Origin: a bacterium
GTDB taxonomy: Bacteria > Electryoneota > RPQS01
Assembly (NCBI GenBank): GCA_013360195.1
Contig: JABWCQ010000013.1
Location: 1-64,000, forward strand
DNA: 64,000 bases
Direction: 5' to 3'
In this document: piece by piece, positions 1 to 8,078 of the stretch
Layout: each line of letters starts with the position of its first letter
Position numbering within the stretch: the stretch's first letter is position 1
The notes under the pieces: generated by a model
Databases searched by the model: none
What the model was told of the DNA's origin: nothing
The model's input: the letters and a program-made list of their open reading frames with translations, nothing else
Position numbers and translations under genes: made by a program

Positions 1-558
1 AGCCGTCCACGAAATCGTCACGTTGGCGCATGAATTGTCCGAAGCCAGTACACCCTGTACAGCCGGCGGAGCCTGACAGCCGCCGCACACCGTATCCTCC
101 ACGCAGGTCCAGCCGCCGATTGTGCTGATGTCATATTCATTCAAACCGTTTGCTATCGTAAAAGCAGTTGAAATCCACATGATCGAGTTGGCGTCATCGC
201 ATACTCTCAGCCAATACCGAGAAGGCAGAGGAGTTCCTGTCACGATTGTGAAGGCCGGATCTGTTAGAAATCCCCCTGCGCAACCCAACATTTCCTCACC
301 ATTGAGAAGTAGACTATTGAAGTTGCATTCATTAAATCCTTCGCCAACCACCGGCTGAACGTCATCAGCCGTCGGACCGTTGTTGTTCGCATCCCAGAAA
401 ATCTGAACGGTCTTCGTCCCGTCCGGATAACCCGTGCCGCCCACACAAGCGTCCGCCAGCTCGCAGCCCGTGTTGTAAATAATCGCATTGAATTGCGCGT
501 TTGCCAATCCTGAAACCAGCAAGATGCATCCGGCGAAAAGCAATGTCTTAAACTTCAT
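1..558 (-). CDS. secreted protein, N-terminal part (runs off left edge)
   Basis: An uninterrupted reading frame of 186 codons on the minus strand starts at ATG 558 and leaves the window at position 1. A GGAGG lies at 566-570, seven bases before the ATG, which fixes the start. Residues 1 to about 21 form a signal peptide (MKFKTLLFAGCILLVSG followed by LANA), so the protein is exported. About 130 cysteine-containing residues follow, with no family I recognise. The last visible residues (APPAVQGVLASDN... then NVTISW) look like the first strands of a fibronectin type III domain, common in multi-domain cell-surface proteins of FCB bacteria. Function unknown. The missing C-terminus probably holds more Fn3 domains and perhaps a sorting domain. 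The gene is divergent from the propeller gene at 844. Confidence 0.85.
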   Translation of the reverse strand, partial: MKFKTLLFAGCILLVSGLANAQFNAIIYNTGCELADACVGGTGYPDGTKTVQIFWDANNNGPTADDVQPVVGEGFNECNFNSLLLNGEEMLGCAGGFLTDPAFTIVTGTPLPSRYWLRVCDDANSIMWISTAFTIANGLNEYDISTIGGWTCVEDTVCGGCQAPPAVQGVLASDNSCANVTISWTA

Positions 559-737
559 CACATAACCTCCAAAGCAAAAAACTTCTCACGAGATGGACAC
601 GTACGGAACTCAAGTCGAGTCGCCGGGGTATAGGAAACAGAACGGCCATTCAGCCCGGTCGGGCAATGCCAGTCCGCCTCAGGAACAGGGGAATTCCCAT
701 TCCTCCAGACGAAAAATACAAATTTCCGCGCCATGTC

Positions 738-768
738 TTGCAAATCCTCGCTCAGGTATTTATATTCT
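738..768 (+). promoter_or_regulatory. promoter of the propeller gene
   Basis: TTGCAA at 738-743, a 17-base spacer, and TATATTCT at 761-768. This matches the TTG-N20-TAnnTT pattern repeated across the window. Transcription would begin near 775, about 70 bases before the GTG at 844. Confidence 0.55.
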
Positions 769-843
769 ATTGATTTAGACAAATGATATAACCCCCGGCA
801 CAGTATCGAAACCATGCAGGGCATAGAAAGATAACCAATTCTT

Positions 844-1860
844 GTGAAGCAGTCAACCCTCACGACCCCGCAAGTTCTACGAAAATCAACTGTTGAGATG
901 TTCAAACTCCGTTTACAAGATTTCCTGGATTCCCCCGCAGGCCTGTTTCAGGTGCATCGTCTGCCACTTTGGCTGACCCTACTGTTCACATCTGTTTTTA
1001 CTGTGCTTAGCGTCGCAGCACCCAAGAAGGCCGCTGACTTCACCGGACGTGGTCTCTCTGCCCCACTTTGGAGCCTGGATGACCGCTTCATCGCCTACAC
1101 GACAGCCGATCAGGACGAACTCTATGTCGTTGAACTTAACGAGATAAAGGCGAAGCAAAGTTTGTACCGGGTCGCTAATCTTGAAGGCGTCGGGCGGCGC
1201 TTCGTTTTCTCCCCCGGAGAGGAGCGAATAGTCTATCGCAGCATCGCCGCTGCCATCAAGGGCCGCCCCGACCGGCTGGTCTCCTGCTCCTTCTACCAGC
1301 AGGACAACACCATGCTGACCGGAAACTCCAGCCCGATTCTTGGCCCTTATTTGATTGAAAACAAGGTTATGTACCGCGAAAATCTGACCGCCCCGCTGAA
1401 AACTTTGGACAACCAACCTTGGGACAAGGGCGTTTATCTGGATAACGGTGAACTGACCGTCACCAACACGGACGGCAAGACCGTCTTTAAGTCCGGTTCA
1501 GGTGAAGAGGTCAGAGGCTTTGAGATTTCTCCCGACGGCGAAACAGTCGCGGCCGTGTTACAGACGGGGACAAAGAAAACCGTTCGCTTGATTCAAATTT
1601 CATCGGGCAATGTAATTGACCTTGGCGAGGGCCGCTGGCCATCGTGGTCAGCCGACGGTAACCGGGTTGTAATTCTGCGCGACAAGCCTGACATCGAATA
1701 CGCCGAACTGATTGTCCACGATCTCACCGTTGGCCAGTCCCGGTCCGTCATGGGAATCAACCAGTTTTGGCCGGACGAACCCGCCTTGAACCGTGACGGC
1801 ACACGCGTCGCGTTTGTCCACAACGGTGAAATCTACATCACGGAAGTCACAGGATTCTGA
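844..1860 (+). CDS. TolB-like / WD40-like beta-propeller protein, exported
   Basis: A 338-residue frame from GTG 844. A hydrophobic export segment (LPLWLTLLFTSVFTVLSVAA) precedes repeats of the PD40/TolB kind such as 'LSAPLWSLDDRFIAYTT', 'FEISPDGETVAAVL', 'GRWPSWSADGNRVVILR' and 'EPALNRDGTRVAFVHNGEIYI'. Each is one blade ending in a D-G or DxxRxA turn. Such propellers usually bind proteins or envelope polymers; the partner is unknown here. The start is uncertain: no Shine-Dalgarno is visible before GTG 844, ATG 898 or GTG 952, and the last would place the signal peptide at the very N-terminus. The gene has its own promoter and ends before a bidirectional terminator facing hisC. Confidence 0.8.
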   Translation: MKQSTLTTPQVLRKSTVEMFKLRLQDFLDSPAGLFQVHRLPLWLTLLFTSVFTVLSVAAPKKAADFTGRGLSAPLWSLDDRFIAYTTADQDELYVVELNEIKAKQSLYRVANLEGVGRRFVFSPGEERIVYRSIAAAIKGRPDRLVSCSFYQQDNTMLTGNSSPILGPYLIENKVMYRENLTAPLKTLDNQPWDKGVYLDNGELTVTNTDGKTVFKSGSGEEVRGFEISPDGETVAAVLQTGTKKTVRLIQISSGNVIDLGEGRWPSWSADGNRVVILRDKPDIEYAELIVHDLTVGQSRSVMGINQFWPDEPALNRDGTRVAFVHNGEIYITEVTGF

Positions 1861-1925
1861 GACTGTCTCCCGCACGGTTTTTCGAGGGTCAAACAGCCCG
1901 GCAATCACCAACAGATGATTGACAT

Positions 1926-1955
1926 AAAAAAGCCCGCACGGATGCGGGCTTTTTC
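1926..1955. terminator. bidirectional intrinsic terminator
   Basis: Stem AGCCCGCA / TGCGGGCT with loop CGGA (1931-1950), flanked by five A's on the left and five T's on the right. It serves both the plus-strand propeller gene (stop 1860) and the convergent hisC (stop 1973). Confidence 0.9.
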
Positions 1956-1972
1956 CTTTCTGACCGGGACCA

Positions 1973-3067
1973 CTACGCGCTTTGCAGACAAATCTCCCGC
2001 AGCGCGTTTGCCAAAATCTCATTCTGTTCCGGTGTGCCGATAGTGATTCGCACACAATGCGGCAGCATGAACCCGCGCAGAGGACGAACGATGACACCGC
2101 GTTTCTCGAGTTCCTCTGAAAACTTCAGCGCTTGCGCTTCCGTCTCAAACGGCAGCATGAAGAAGTTCGCCGCCGATGGAATATACTTCAAGCCGAGCTC
2201 GTCGTAAATCTTCGGCATCAGCTCGCGTCCTTTGCGATTCGTGTCCTGAGTTAATTTCAGAAACTCGGTGTCCTCCAGCGCGCCCGCTCCGGCGGCTTGC
2301 GCCACAATGGAGGGTTCGAACGGCAGCTTGACCTTGAGCACGTTGCGGCACAAGTCTTCATGGCAAAAGCCGTAGCCGATGCGCACCGCCGCCAATCCGT
2401 ACGCCTTCGAGAATGTCCGCAGCGTAATCACGTTGTCCAGCCGGTAGGTCATCGAGTCGGGGTAGTCCGGAAAATCCTCGGCGAACTCACAGTACGCTTC
2501 GTCGAGTATAACCAGCGTCTTATCGGGCACCTTCGTCATAAAGTGCTCGAATTCCTGCCTTGTAAAATACGTGCCGGTCGGATTATTCGGATTTGCAAGA
2601 TAAATGATTTTCGTTTTCGGCGTAATCTCCTTGGCCATCGCCTCGAGGTCAAACGCGAAATTCTTCAGCGGAACAGTAATCATTTTCACACCGCGCGACC
2701 ATGCCGCGACGTAAATGCCGATGAATGTGCCCTCCGCAGTCAGCACCTCTTCGTCGTCGCACATGAACGTGCGAACGATGTTAGCCAGAATGGATTCCGA
2801 CCCGTTTCCGACAACCACATTGTCCAGCTTCACTTCATAAAGTTTGGCCAGCCTGTTCCGCAGCATCAACCCGCCATCGGGATAAATGTTGATGTCGTGA
2901 TAGGAGTCCTTCGAAGCGGCAATTCCTTTCGGCGAAGACCCGATGGGATTCTCATTCGATGCAAGCTTGATAATGTCCTTGAGCCCATACTGCTCACGAA
3001 TCTGCTCGGGGGATTTCCCCGGCTTGTATGGAATTAATGATTCAATGTAAGGTGGTACAAGTGTCAT
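1973..3067 (-). CDS. hisC: histidinol-phosphate aminotransferase
   Basis: 364 residues, the usual length for HisC, a cytoplasmic PLP-dependent enzyme that transaminates imidazole-acetol phosphate with glutamate in histidine synthesis. Visible family marks: 'KLASNENPIGSSPKG' near residue 35, 'NPNNPTGTYF' in the cofactor domain, 'ILDEAYCEFA', and the PLP lysine in 'TFSKAYGLAAVRIGYG'. The C-terminus 'RPLRGFMLPHCVRITIGTPEQNE' is typical. No other his gene is visible, so it is an orphan here. HisC-family enzymes can also act on aromatic amino acids, which cannot be excluded. The leader between it and the upstream gene (3068-3207) is filled by the composite repeat, and no clear Shine-Dalgarno is seen before ATG 3067. 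Confidence 0.93.
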   Translation of the reverse strand: MTLVPPYIESLIPYKPGKSPEQIREQYGLKDIIKLASNENPIGSSPKGIAASKDSYHDINIYPDGGLMLRNRLAKLYEVKLDNVVVGNGSESILANIVRTFMCDDEEVLTAEGTFIGIYVAAWSRGVKMITVPLKNFAFDLEAMAKEITPKTKIIYLANPNNPTGTYFTRQEFEHFMTKVPDKTLVILDEAYCEFAEDFPDYPDSMTYRLDNVITLRTFSKAYGLAAVRIGYGFCHEDLCRNVLKVKLPFEPSIVAQAAGAGALEDTEFLKLTQDTNRKGRELMPKIYDELGLKYIPSAANFFMLPFETEAQALKFSEELEKRGVIVRPLRGFMLPHCVRITIGTPEQNEILANALREICLQSA

Positions 3068-3077
3068 ATTAGTATGA

Positions 3078-3129
3078 TTTCCCCCCAGTCTTCTAGGGGG
3101 ATTAAGAGGGGTAAAATGTTCAGCAACTC
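3078..3129 (+). repeat. dispersed repeat module A, copy 1
   Basis: A 52-base element containing the hairpin TCCCCC-N10-GGGGGA and then GGGGTAAAATGTT. A second copy lies inverted at 21313-21365, with the same order of blocks and only scattered differences. It sits immediately upstream of the hisC start. Confidence 0.75.
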
Positions 3130-3140
3130 GACAACTCTAC

Positions 3141-3180
3141 TCGCCGAGCGGGGATTAAGCGAAGCGGTTCCCCGCCGGAA
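3141..3180 (-). repeat. dispersed hairpin repeat module B, copy 1
   Basis: A 40-base imperfect palindrome. Read on the minus strand its stem is GGCGGGGA / TCCCCGC with an outer CCG/CGG extension past one bulged T and a loop of about 14 bases. It is nearly identical to 20967-21006 and 21210-21249, and is structurally equivalent to 21157-21196. Confidence 0.85.
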
Positions 3181-3207
3181 TCTGACTATTTCCTGTTTTC
3201 AAATTTC

Positions 3208-4989
3208 CTATTTCAACAAAACCATCTTCCGCGCCATCGCCAAGCTCCCCACCGACAACCGCGCAAAATAAACTCCGCTCGCAAACTTCTCACCGTCAAA
3301 CTCCACTGAATGCGCACCCGCACTCATTCTGCCATCAACAAGCCTCGCAACTTCCTTTCCCAACACATCAAACACAGCTAACTTAACAACCCCAGCTTTC
3401 GCCAAATCAAACTGCAAAGTCGTAGCAGGATTAAACGGATTGGGGTAATTGGGATAGAGCATGAACGTGGAAGGACCAGCCACATTTCGGTCATTAACTG
3501 TGGTTTCCGTCGCTCGAAACTCCCACTCTTCTTGCAACGGAAATGCTGCTATGTCTGAAGTCGGAGTTCGCATGTACACAAGGTCATTCTCGGTTGGAAG
3601 ACCTTCCTGCCAGAAGTACGTTCCGGCTGAACGGTCGTGCATATACAGAGCGTGAATCCCACCTTCATTCACATACTTGGCGATGGTAATATCGCGCTCA
3701 CTTGGATGATTCGCGATTTCGGGCATGTTCGTCTCACCCGGCGTGTTACTCACGTTGGTGGGCACAGCCCAACTTCGCCCATTGTCACGTGACTTACTGC
3801 AGTAATACTCCCCCATTGCCCAACCACTCACGCTGTAAGCATGACGGTCAAATTGCTGAAAAGCGCAATATAGAAAACCTGTCGTCGTATCAATTGCAAG
3901 ACTCGGTTTCTGGCACATCAAATCGGCGCTACCAATAGACATGATATCAGGCGGTTCCCAGGCTTGACCGATCAAGCTGAATTGCTCTGTCTCGTCACAC
4001 CAATGCCAAATTGACGACAGAATTGTCCGGACAGGATTCGCTTCGCCGGTTTCGTCGAAATAGTAATAACCACTTGCGGAGAACGAGATATGCACGTTAT
4101 CATCCTCATCGAAGAGGATTGAAAGATCGCGGTAAGGTCGAAACGTATCGCCATTGCAAATCTGCGGAGAAAGCGTGCAAGTCGTATCAATCGGCGGCAA
4201 ATTCGTTACCGGAGTAATCTCACCCCAATTCAGGCCGCCGTCTTCGGATACTTGCATCACAATATTTTCTGGGTCATGACTACCCGGAGGATCAACAATC
4301 CAGGCAATTGCGACTCTCTCGGATATCCGCGAGCAGGCAATGTCCTCGGAATTGTAAACGAAGTCCCTCGAATCGAAAACCTGGTATGGAGAATCCCAAT
4401 CAACGAAGAGCCCCATTCCCTCTTCGTAAAAGGGTGTGCCGCCCACGTGAAACATCTGTACTGAGTCTCCATCTGCTGTCCCGACAAGATGCAATCTACC
4501 GTGCGAATCAACATCCGACCTTCCGTACATTGTCAACTCCGTTTCAGGAAAATAGGGAGGAGTGGACTGCTGAAAGGCTCCTGTGCAGGGCAGAAACTCG
4601 ATTAAGCCTTGAAGGTAAGTGCTGGTTGTTCCATTAACGTGATAAACAGCAATCGCATGTCCAAACGGCCCGGAATTAACCGTTGGAAAACCAGATCTCC
4701 ACTCACCCCCCATCGCCGCACCTGTATCAAAGACCAGATTTCCAGCTTCAGTATTCCAACAATTGTAATAAGCTTCTCGAAAAGTCTGTGTTGAACCGCT
4801 TTGAGTCCAGACAAAATGTACTTGTCCGCCAATTGCAACCGCAATCAGCCTTCCGGTTGATCCGCTCGTCTGCGCATCCCACCACGTGCTCCCCACATAC
4901 ATCCACACCGAATTGGGCGTACCGCCCTCTTGGGCAAAGACGGCCGAAACCAACCCCAAAACTAAACTGAACAAAACCACGCGCTTCAC
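3208..4989 (-). CDS. secreted sialidase/BNR-like protein with C-terminal sorting domain
   Basis: Translation starts at GTG 4989: GGAGG at 4996-5000 is correctly spaced, and a signal peptide (KRVVLFSLVLGLVSAVFA, then QEGG) begins there. The mature protein of about 575 residues has propeller-like, Asp-box-like stretches ('AWIVDPPGSHDPENI', 'VSEDGGLNWGEITPVTN', 'SRDNGRSWAVPTNVSNTPGE') resembling exo-alpha-sialidase/BNR families, but no sialidase catalytic set was identified. The last ~88 residues ('YPNYPNPFNPATT', 'VFDVLGKEVARLVDG', 'GVYFARL', 'KMVLLK') are the FlgD-like/type IX-type sorting domain of FCB bacteria. It is a paralogue of the adjacent 5171-7102 gene, with matching promoter and leader. 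Function unknown beyond a secreted or surface role. Confidence 0.85.
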   Translation of the reverse strand: MKRVVLFSLVLGLVSAVFAQEGGTPNSVWMYVGSTWWDAQTSGSTGRLIAVAIGGQVHFVWTQSGSTQTFREAYYNCWNTEAGNLVFDTGAAMGGEWRSGFPTVNSGPFGHAIAVYHVNGTTSTYLQGLIEFLPCTGAFQQSTPPYFPETELTMYGRSDVDSHGRLHLVGTADGDSVQMFHVGGTPFYEEGMGLFVDWDSPYQVFDSRDFVYNSEDIACSRISERVAIAWIVDPPGSHDPENIVMQVSEDGGLNWGEITPVTNLPPIDTTCTLSPQICNGDTFRPYRDLSILFDEDDNVHISFSASGYYYFDETGEANPVRTILSSIWHWCDETEQFSLIGQAWEPPDIMSIGSADLMCQKPSLAIDTTTGFLYCAFQQFDRHAYSVSGWAMGEYYCSKSRDNGRSWAVPTNVSNTPGETNMPEIANHPSERDITIAKYVNEGGIHALYMHDRSAGTYFWQEGLPTENDLVYMRTPTSDIAAFPLQEEWEFRATETTVNDRNVAGPSTFMLYPNYPNPFNPATTLQFDLAKAGVVKLAVFDVLGKEVARLVDGRMSAGAHSVEFDGEKFASGVYFARLSVGSLAMARKMVLLK

Positions 4990-5031
4990 AGGACACCTCC
5001 GGTGAAAAATGGACGCGGGACCCATGCTCTG

Positions 5032-5060
5032 AATTTAGACCGAAACTCCACAAAAGTCAA
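5032..5060 (-). promoter_or_regulatory. promoter of the 3208-4989 gene
   Basis: On the minus strand: TTGACT (5055-5060), 17-base spacer, TAAATT (5032-5037). The start site would be near 5025. The same arrangement occurs before the paralogue at 7152-7180. Confidence 0.8.
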
Positions 5061-5086
5061 GCACCCCCGTTATCCGGAGGTGCTTG
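5058..5086 (-). terminator. hairpin after the 5171-7102 gene
   Basis: Minus strand CAAGCACCTCCG / CGGGGGTGCTTG, 12 pairs with one T-G, loop of five. It has only a weak T tail (ACTTTTG), and its last bases overlap the -35 box of the next promoter. Confidence 0.6.
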
Positions 5087-5170
5087 TGTGATATTGTTCC
5101 GAAACCGTTGTCAGGCAAATGGTTCACTTTTAGCGCAGGCGACAGCGCAATCAGTCCAGCGGCACGCCAG

Positions 5171-7102
5171 CTATTTAAGAAGTACCATCTTCCGCGTCAT
5201 TGAAGTTCCGCCCATTTCGAGTTTCGAGAAATATACTCCGCTCGCCAGGCCGGCGCCGTCGAAACTCACCGTGTGAACTCCAGCACCAAGCGATTCACCA
5301 TCCAATAACGCCGCCACTTCGCGGCCCGTTACGTCAAACACCGTCAAACTGACGTTGCCGGATTTCGCCAAATCAAATTGGATGTTTGTAGTCGGATTAA
5401 ATGGATTCGGATAATTCTGATGCAGCATGAATCCCTGCGGCACCTCGGCGCGCTCATCACCAATGGCACCAATATTCGGGAAGCCTGTCGAGTCTGAACG
5501 GAATGCCCAAATCTCCTGCAGCGGAGTCGTCGGAATATCGCCCACTGGAATCCGCATGTAAATCATGTCATTGTTACTTGTCGGACCTTCAGGACCACTC
5601 GAAGCCACCGCGCTGCCCGCAGCGTAGTCATGCAAATACAGCGTGTGAATAATCCCGTCCGTCACGTACTTCGCCGTCGTAATATCCCGCTCGCTCGGAT
5701 CATTGCCCGTCGGTTGGTTAGGTTCTCCCGGTGTGTTGCTGACATTCGTTGGCACCGCCCATGTCTGCCCGTTATCCGTCGAGACACTCATGTAAAATTC
5801 GCCCATCGGATAGCCTGCATCGCTGAAAGCATGCTGGTCGAATTGCTGGAACGAACAGTATAGATAATCGTTCGTCGTGTCAATGGCCAGACTCGGACGA
5901 TGGCACATCAAATTGTTCACACCCAAAGCCACGGAATCATTGGCAAAATAGGCATGATTGATAAGGTTGAACTCCTGTCTGTCCTCGCCCCAGTGCCACA
6001 GAGTCGCATACACAAAGCCGAACGGTCCGTTGGCGCCCGTTTCGTCAATCGCAAAATACGCTTGCGCCGTGAAGGCAATATGCACATTGTCTTCGTCATC
6101 GAGAATAATGGACAAATCAAGCCACGGACGGAACGTGTCACCGACACACTCTTCATAGGTGCCGCCGTTCCCGAAGCATGTCGTGTCCACCGCCGGAATG
6201 TTTGTCACGGGAATCGTCTCTCCCCACGTCAAGCCACCGTCGTTGGAGATTTTGAGCATGATGTTCTCGTCATCCACGAATCCCGCCGGGTCGACTGGAT
6301 CGGCAATCCACGCCACCGCCACCTTGTCTGAAATCCGCGAGCACGCCACATCAATCGTAATGAACGTTGCCTCTTCCCACGGCGTCTGGAACGACTGCTC
6401 CCAATCAATCTCCAGACCGAATCCACTGTCGTAAATGGGCACGCCGCGCGCGTAATACTCTGCGCCTGCGCCGCCGCTCTCAGTGGCCACCATGTGAATC
6501 TTGCCGTGGCGGTCCTGATCAATATGCGGCCAGATAATCTGCGGCTCACCCGCCGGATATGGTACCTCAAAACCGGTAAATGCGCCACTGCAGTTGAGGA
6601 AGTCTATGGATGCCGTGGCATGCGGCAGCGCTCCAATGATTTCATGAAAACCCGGAAATCCAAACCCGTTCGGCGCCGCGACAACATTACAGAAGCCCGC
6701 GCGCGTTCCGGCGTCCACGCGGACTCCGCCGTTAAAAATGAAGCTGTCAATGCCGGACGGCCAGCAGTTGTAATAGATGTGCCGCTCCGCCGAGCCGTCC
6801 TGCTCTCCATTCGTCCAAACGACGTGCACATTCCCTTGTGCATCGACGGCAATTTGCTTGCCATGTGTTCCGTTCGTTTGATAGTCATACCACGTTCCGC
6901 CCGCTCGCGCCCATGTCGAGTTCGGCGTCCCGCCTTCATCATCCAGCGTACCTCCCGGAACGCGTTCAATGGAACCTGCCAGGACCTGTTCAAAGGCCGT
7001 TGTCGCAACAGGGCCGACGATGAGGTCCTTCGCGCTTTTTGCCACGGCAACCGCAGCTACTGAACAAACAATCAACAATGCCAAAAAGATTCGTCGCTCC
7101 AT
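5171..7102 (-). CDS. secreted sialidase/BNR-like protein with C-terminal sorting domain (paralogue)
   Basis: 643 residues from ATG 7102, with GGAGG at 7109-7113 and a signal peptide (ERRIFLALLIVCSVAAVAVA). It is clearly related to the neighbouring 3208-4989 product: both mature proteins begin with 'EGGTPNS.W...G.TW.D.QT.G..G..IAV', and share 'CSRIS.(K/R)VA(V/I)AWI.DP' and 'VPTNVSNTPGE.N.P...PSERDIT'. The C-terminal ~88 residues carry 'NYPNPFNPTTNIQFDLAKSG', 'VFDVTGREVAALLDG' and 'KMVLLK', the type IX-type/FlgD-like sorting domain. A linker of about 45 residues after the signal peptide is absent from the paralogue. Exported; ligand or substrate unknown. Tandem duplication of gene plus promoter is the likely origin. 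Confidence 0.85.
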   Translation of the reverse strand: MERRIFLALLIVCSVAAVAVAKSAKDLIVGPVATTAFEQVLAGSIERVPGGTLDDEGGTPNSTWARAGGTWYDYQTNGTHGKQIAVDAQGNVHVVWTNGEQDGSAERHIYYNCWPSGIDSFIFNGGVRVDAGTRAGFCNVVAAPNGFGFPGFHEIIGALPHATASIDFLNCSGAFTGFEVPYPAGEPQIIWPHIDQDRHGKIHMVATESGGAGAEYYARGVPIYDSGFGLEIDWEQSFQTPWEEATFITIDVACSRISDKVAVAWIADPVDPAGFVDDENIMLKISNDGGLTWGETIPVTNIPAVDTTCFGNGGTYEECVGDTFRPWLDLSIILDDEDNVHIAFTAQAYFAIDETGANGPFGFVYATLWHWGEDRQEFNLINHAYFANDSVALGVNNLMCHRPSLAIDTTNDYLYCSFQQFDQHAFSDAGYPMGEFYMSVSTDNGQTWAVPTNVSNTPGEPNQPTGNDPSERDITTAKYVTDGIIHTLYLHDYAAGSAVASSGPEGPTSNNDMIYMRIPVGDIPTTPLQEIWAFRSDSTGFPNIGAIGDERAEVPQGFMLHQNYPNPFNPTTNIQFDLAKSGNVSLTVFDVTGREVAALLDGESLGAGVHTVSFDGAGLASGVYFSKLEMGGTSMTRKMVLLK

Positions 7103-7151
7103 GGGACACCTCCGCGGAGTATGATTTGGGACCCGTTTTCCAAGTTTCCAG

Positions 7152-7180
7152 AATGTAGAGCGAAACTTCAGGAAAGTCAA
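7152..7180 (-). promoter_or_regulatory. promoter of the 5171-7102 gene
   Basis: Minus strand TTGACT (7175-7180), 17-base spacer, TACATT (7152-7157). The spacer is also similar to that of the paralogue's promoter (GAAGTTTCGCTC versus GGAGTTTCGGTC). Confidence 0.8.
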
Positions 7181-7182
7181 GC

Positions 7183-7213
7183 AAAAAAACACCCTCCGGA
7201 TTTTCCGCAGGGC
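7183..7213 (-). terminator. intrinsic terminator of the TonB/DUF4249 operon
   Basis: Minus-strand hairpin CCCT-G-CGG / CCG-G-AGGG with loop AAAAT, followed by GTG and a run of seven T's (the A's at 7183-7189). It ends the operon whose last stop is at 7239. Confidence 0.8.
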
Positions 7214-7238
7214 ATTTTACATTAAGCAGACCGGAATG

Positions 7239-8075
7239 CTAATCTTCCAGTGTGTCGGTCACCATGATTTGAAAGGTGTCGCAATCCACAGCACAAAAGA
7301 CTCCGAGGCCGCCGCTGATATTGGAGACCGGGTCGTTGCGGAAATCACCGATTAAGATGGTCGAAACGTAGTTCCACCACATTGAATCACACGAAAATAC
7401 TCTGAACTGCGTCGGACCGGAGTAACAGAAGTTCAGCCATGGAATGTCCTGCGAGTTGATGAACCGCGTGCTCCAAATGGACAAATACGTTCCCGGTCCG
7501 TTGTCATCACCAAAGTCACACTCTTCACCAAATTTCCCTTCTTCCAGACTTTCCGTCAGAATCGCATATCCGAAATTCGCCGGATCTGTCGTCCAACTGA
7601 GCCTCAGCTCATCCCCGCCGTATTCGAGCGTGTCGGGTGCCGAATCGGTTATCACACCATTAACATCGACCAGCACGGTTTCCGTCAGTTCAATCGGTGC
7701 CACTGCGGTTGAATAGGCGCGCAGAGTGTCACCGTCAAGCGCCACGAGCAAGTCATACCGCTTGCCTGTCGTGACAACTTGCACCGAGTCCGCCGCCGCA
7801 TAGGAACCCGGCTCCCCCGAATTTGCTTCAGTCAGTGCGTGCGTCACGCCATCGACCGTCACAAACACGTTCGCTCCGGTCACCTTGACCGAATCCGCAT
7901 AGTAAGGGTCAGTCGTCGGCACAGTGTGAGTCAGTCGAATTTCCATTCTCTGCCCGATCCACATGAAACCGTCAACGACAATTTTCTCTTCGTAGACAGA
8001 TGGAGCTTCATCGTCACACGCCGAAAACAGGATGGTGCTGAACAGAGTCAGCAGGATGTACGAAATGTATTTCAT
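7239..8075 (-). CDS. DUF4249-like outer-membrane lipoprotein
   Basis: 278 residues with a lipoprotein signal peptide (MKYISYILLTLFSTILFSAC, lipobox LFSAC, Cys20), so it is lipid-anchored outside the inner membrane. The early 'EKIVVDGFMWIGQRMEIRLTHTVP' and the beta-rich body match what is known of DUF4249 proteins, typically encoded directly after a TonB-dependent receptor as here. Only three bases separate it from the receptor's stop codon, and the GGAG before its start lies inside the receptor gene, so the two are translated from one message. The expected role is a surface partner of the receptor; the ligand is unknown. Confidence 0.8.
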   Translation of the reverse strand: MKYISYILLTLFSTILFSACDDEAPSVYEEKIVVDGFMWIGQRMEIRLTHTVPTTDPYYADSVKVTGANVFVTVDGVTHALTEANSGEPGSYAAADSVQVVTTGKRYDLLVALDGDTLRAYSTAVAPIELTETVLVDVNGVITDSAPDTLEYGGDELRLSWTTDPANFGYAILTESLEEGKFGEECDFGDDNGPGTYLSIWSTRFINSQDIPWLNFCYSGPTQFRVFSCDSMWWNYVSTILIGDFRNDPVSNISGGLGVFCAVDCDTFQIMVTDTLED

Positions 8076-8078
8076 AGT

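Noticed and set aside
558-905. 115-codon minus-strand frame upstream of the partial secreted gene
   Set aside because: It overlaps the start of that gene, which has a signal peptide and GGAGG, and runs into the propeller gene and its promoter on the other strand.
2297-3037. Plus-strand open frame of 246 codons inside hisC
   Set aside because: Antisense to a well-recognised enzyme, with arginine/histidine-rich nonsense composition; it arises from the codon bias of hisC.
3208-7102. Assigning the paralogous secreted proteins as active sialidases
   Set aside because: The Asp-box-like turns are general to BNR propellers, and no catalytic arginine triad or nucleophile set could be identified by eye.
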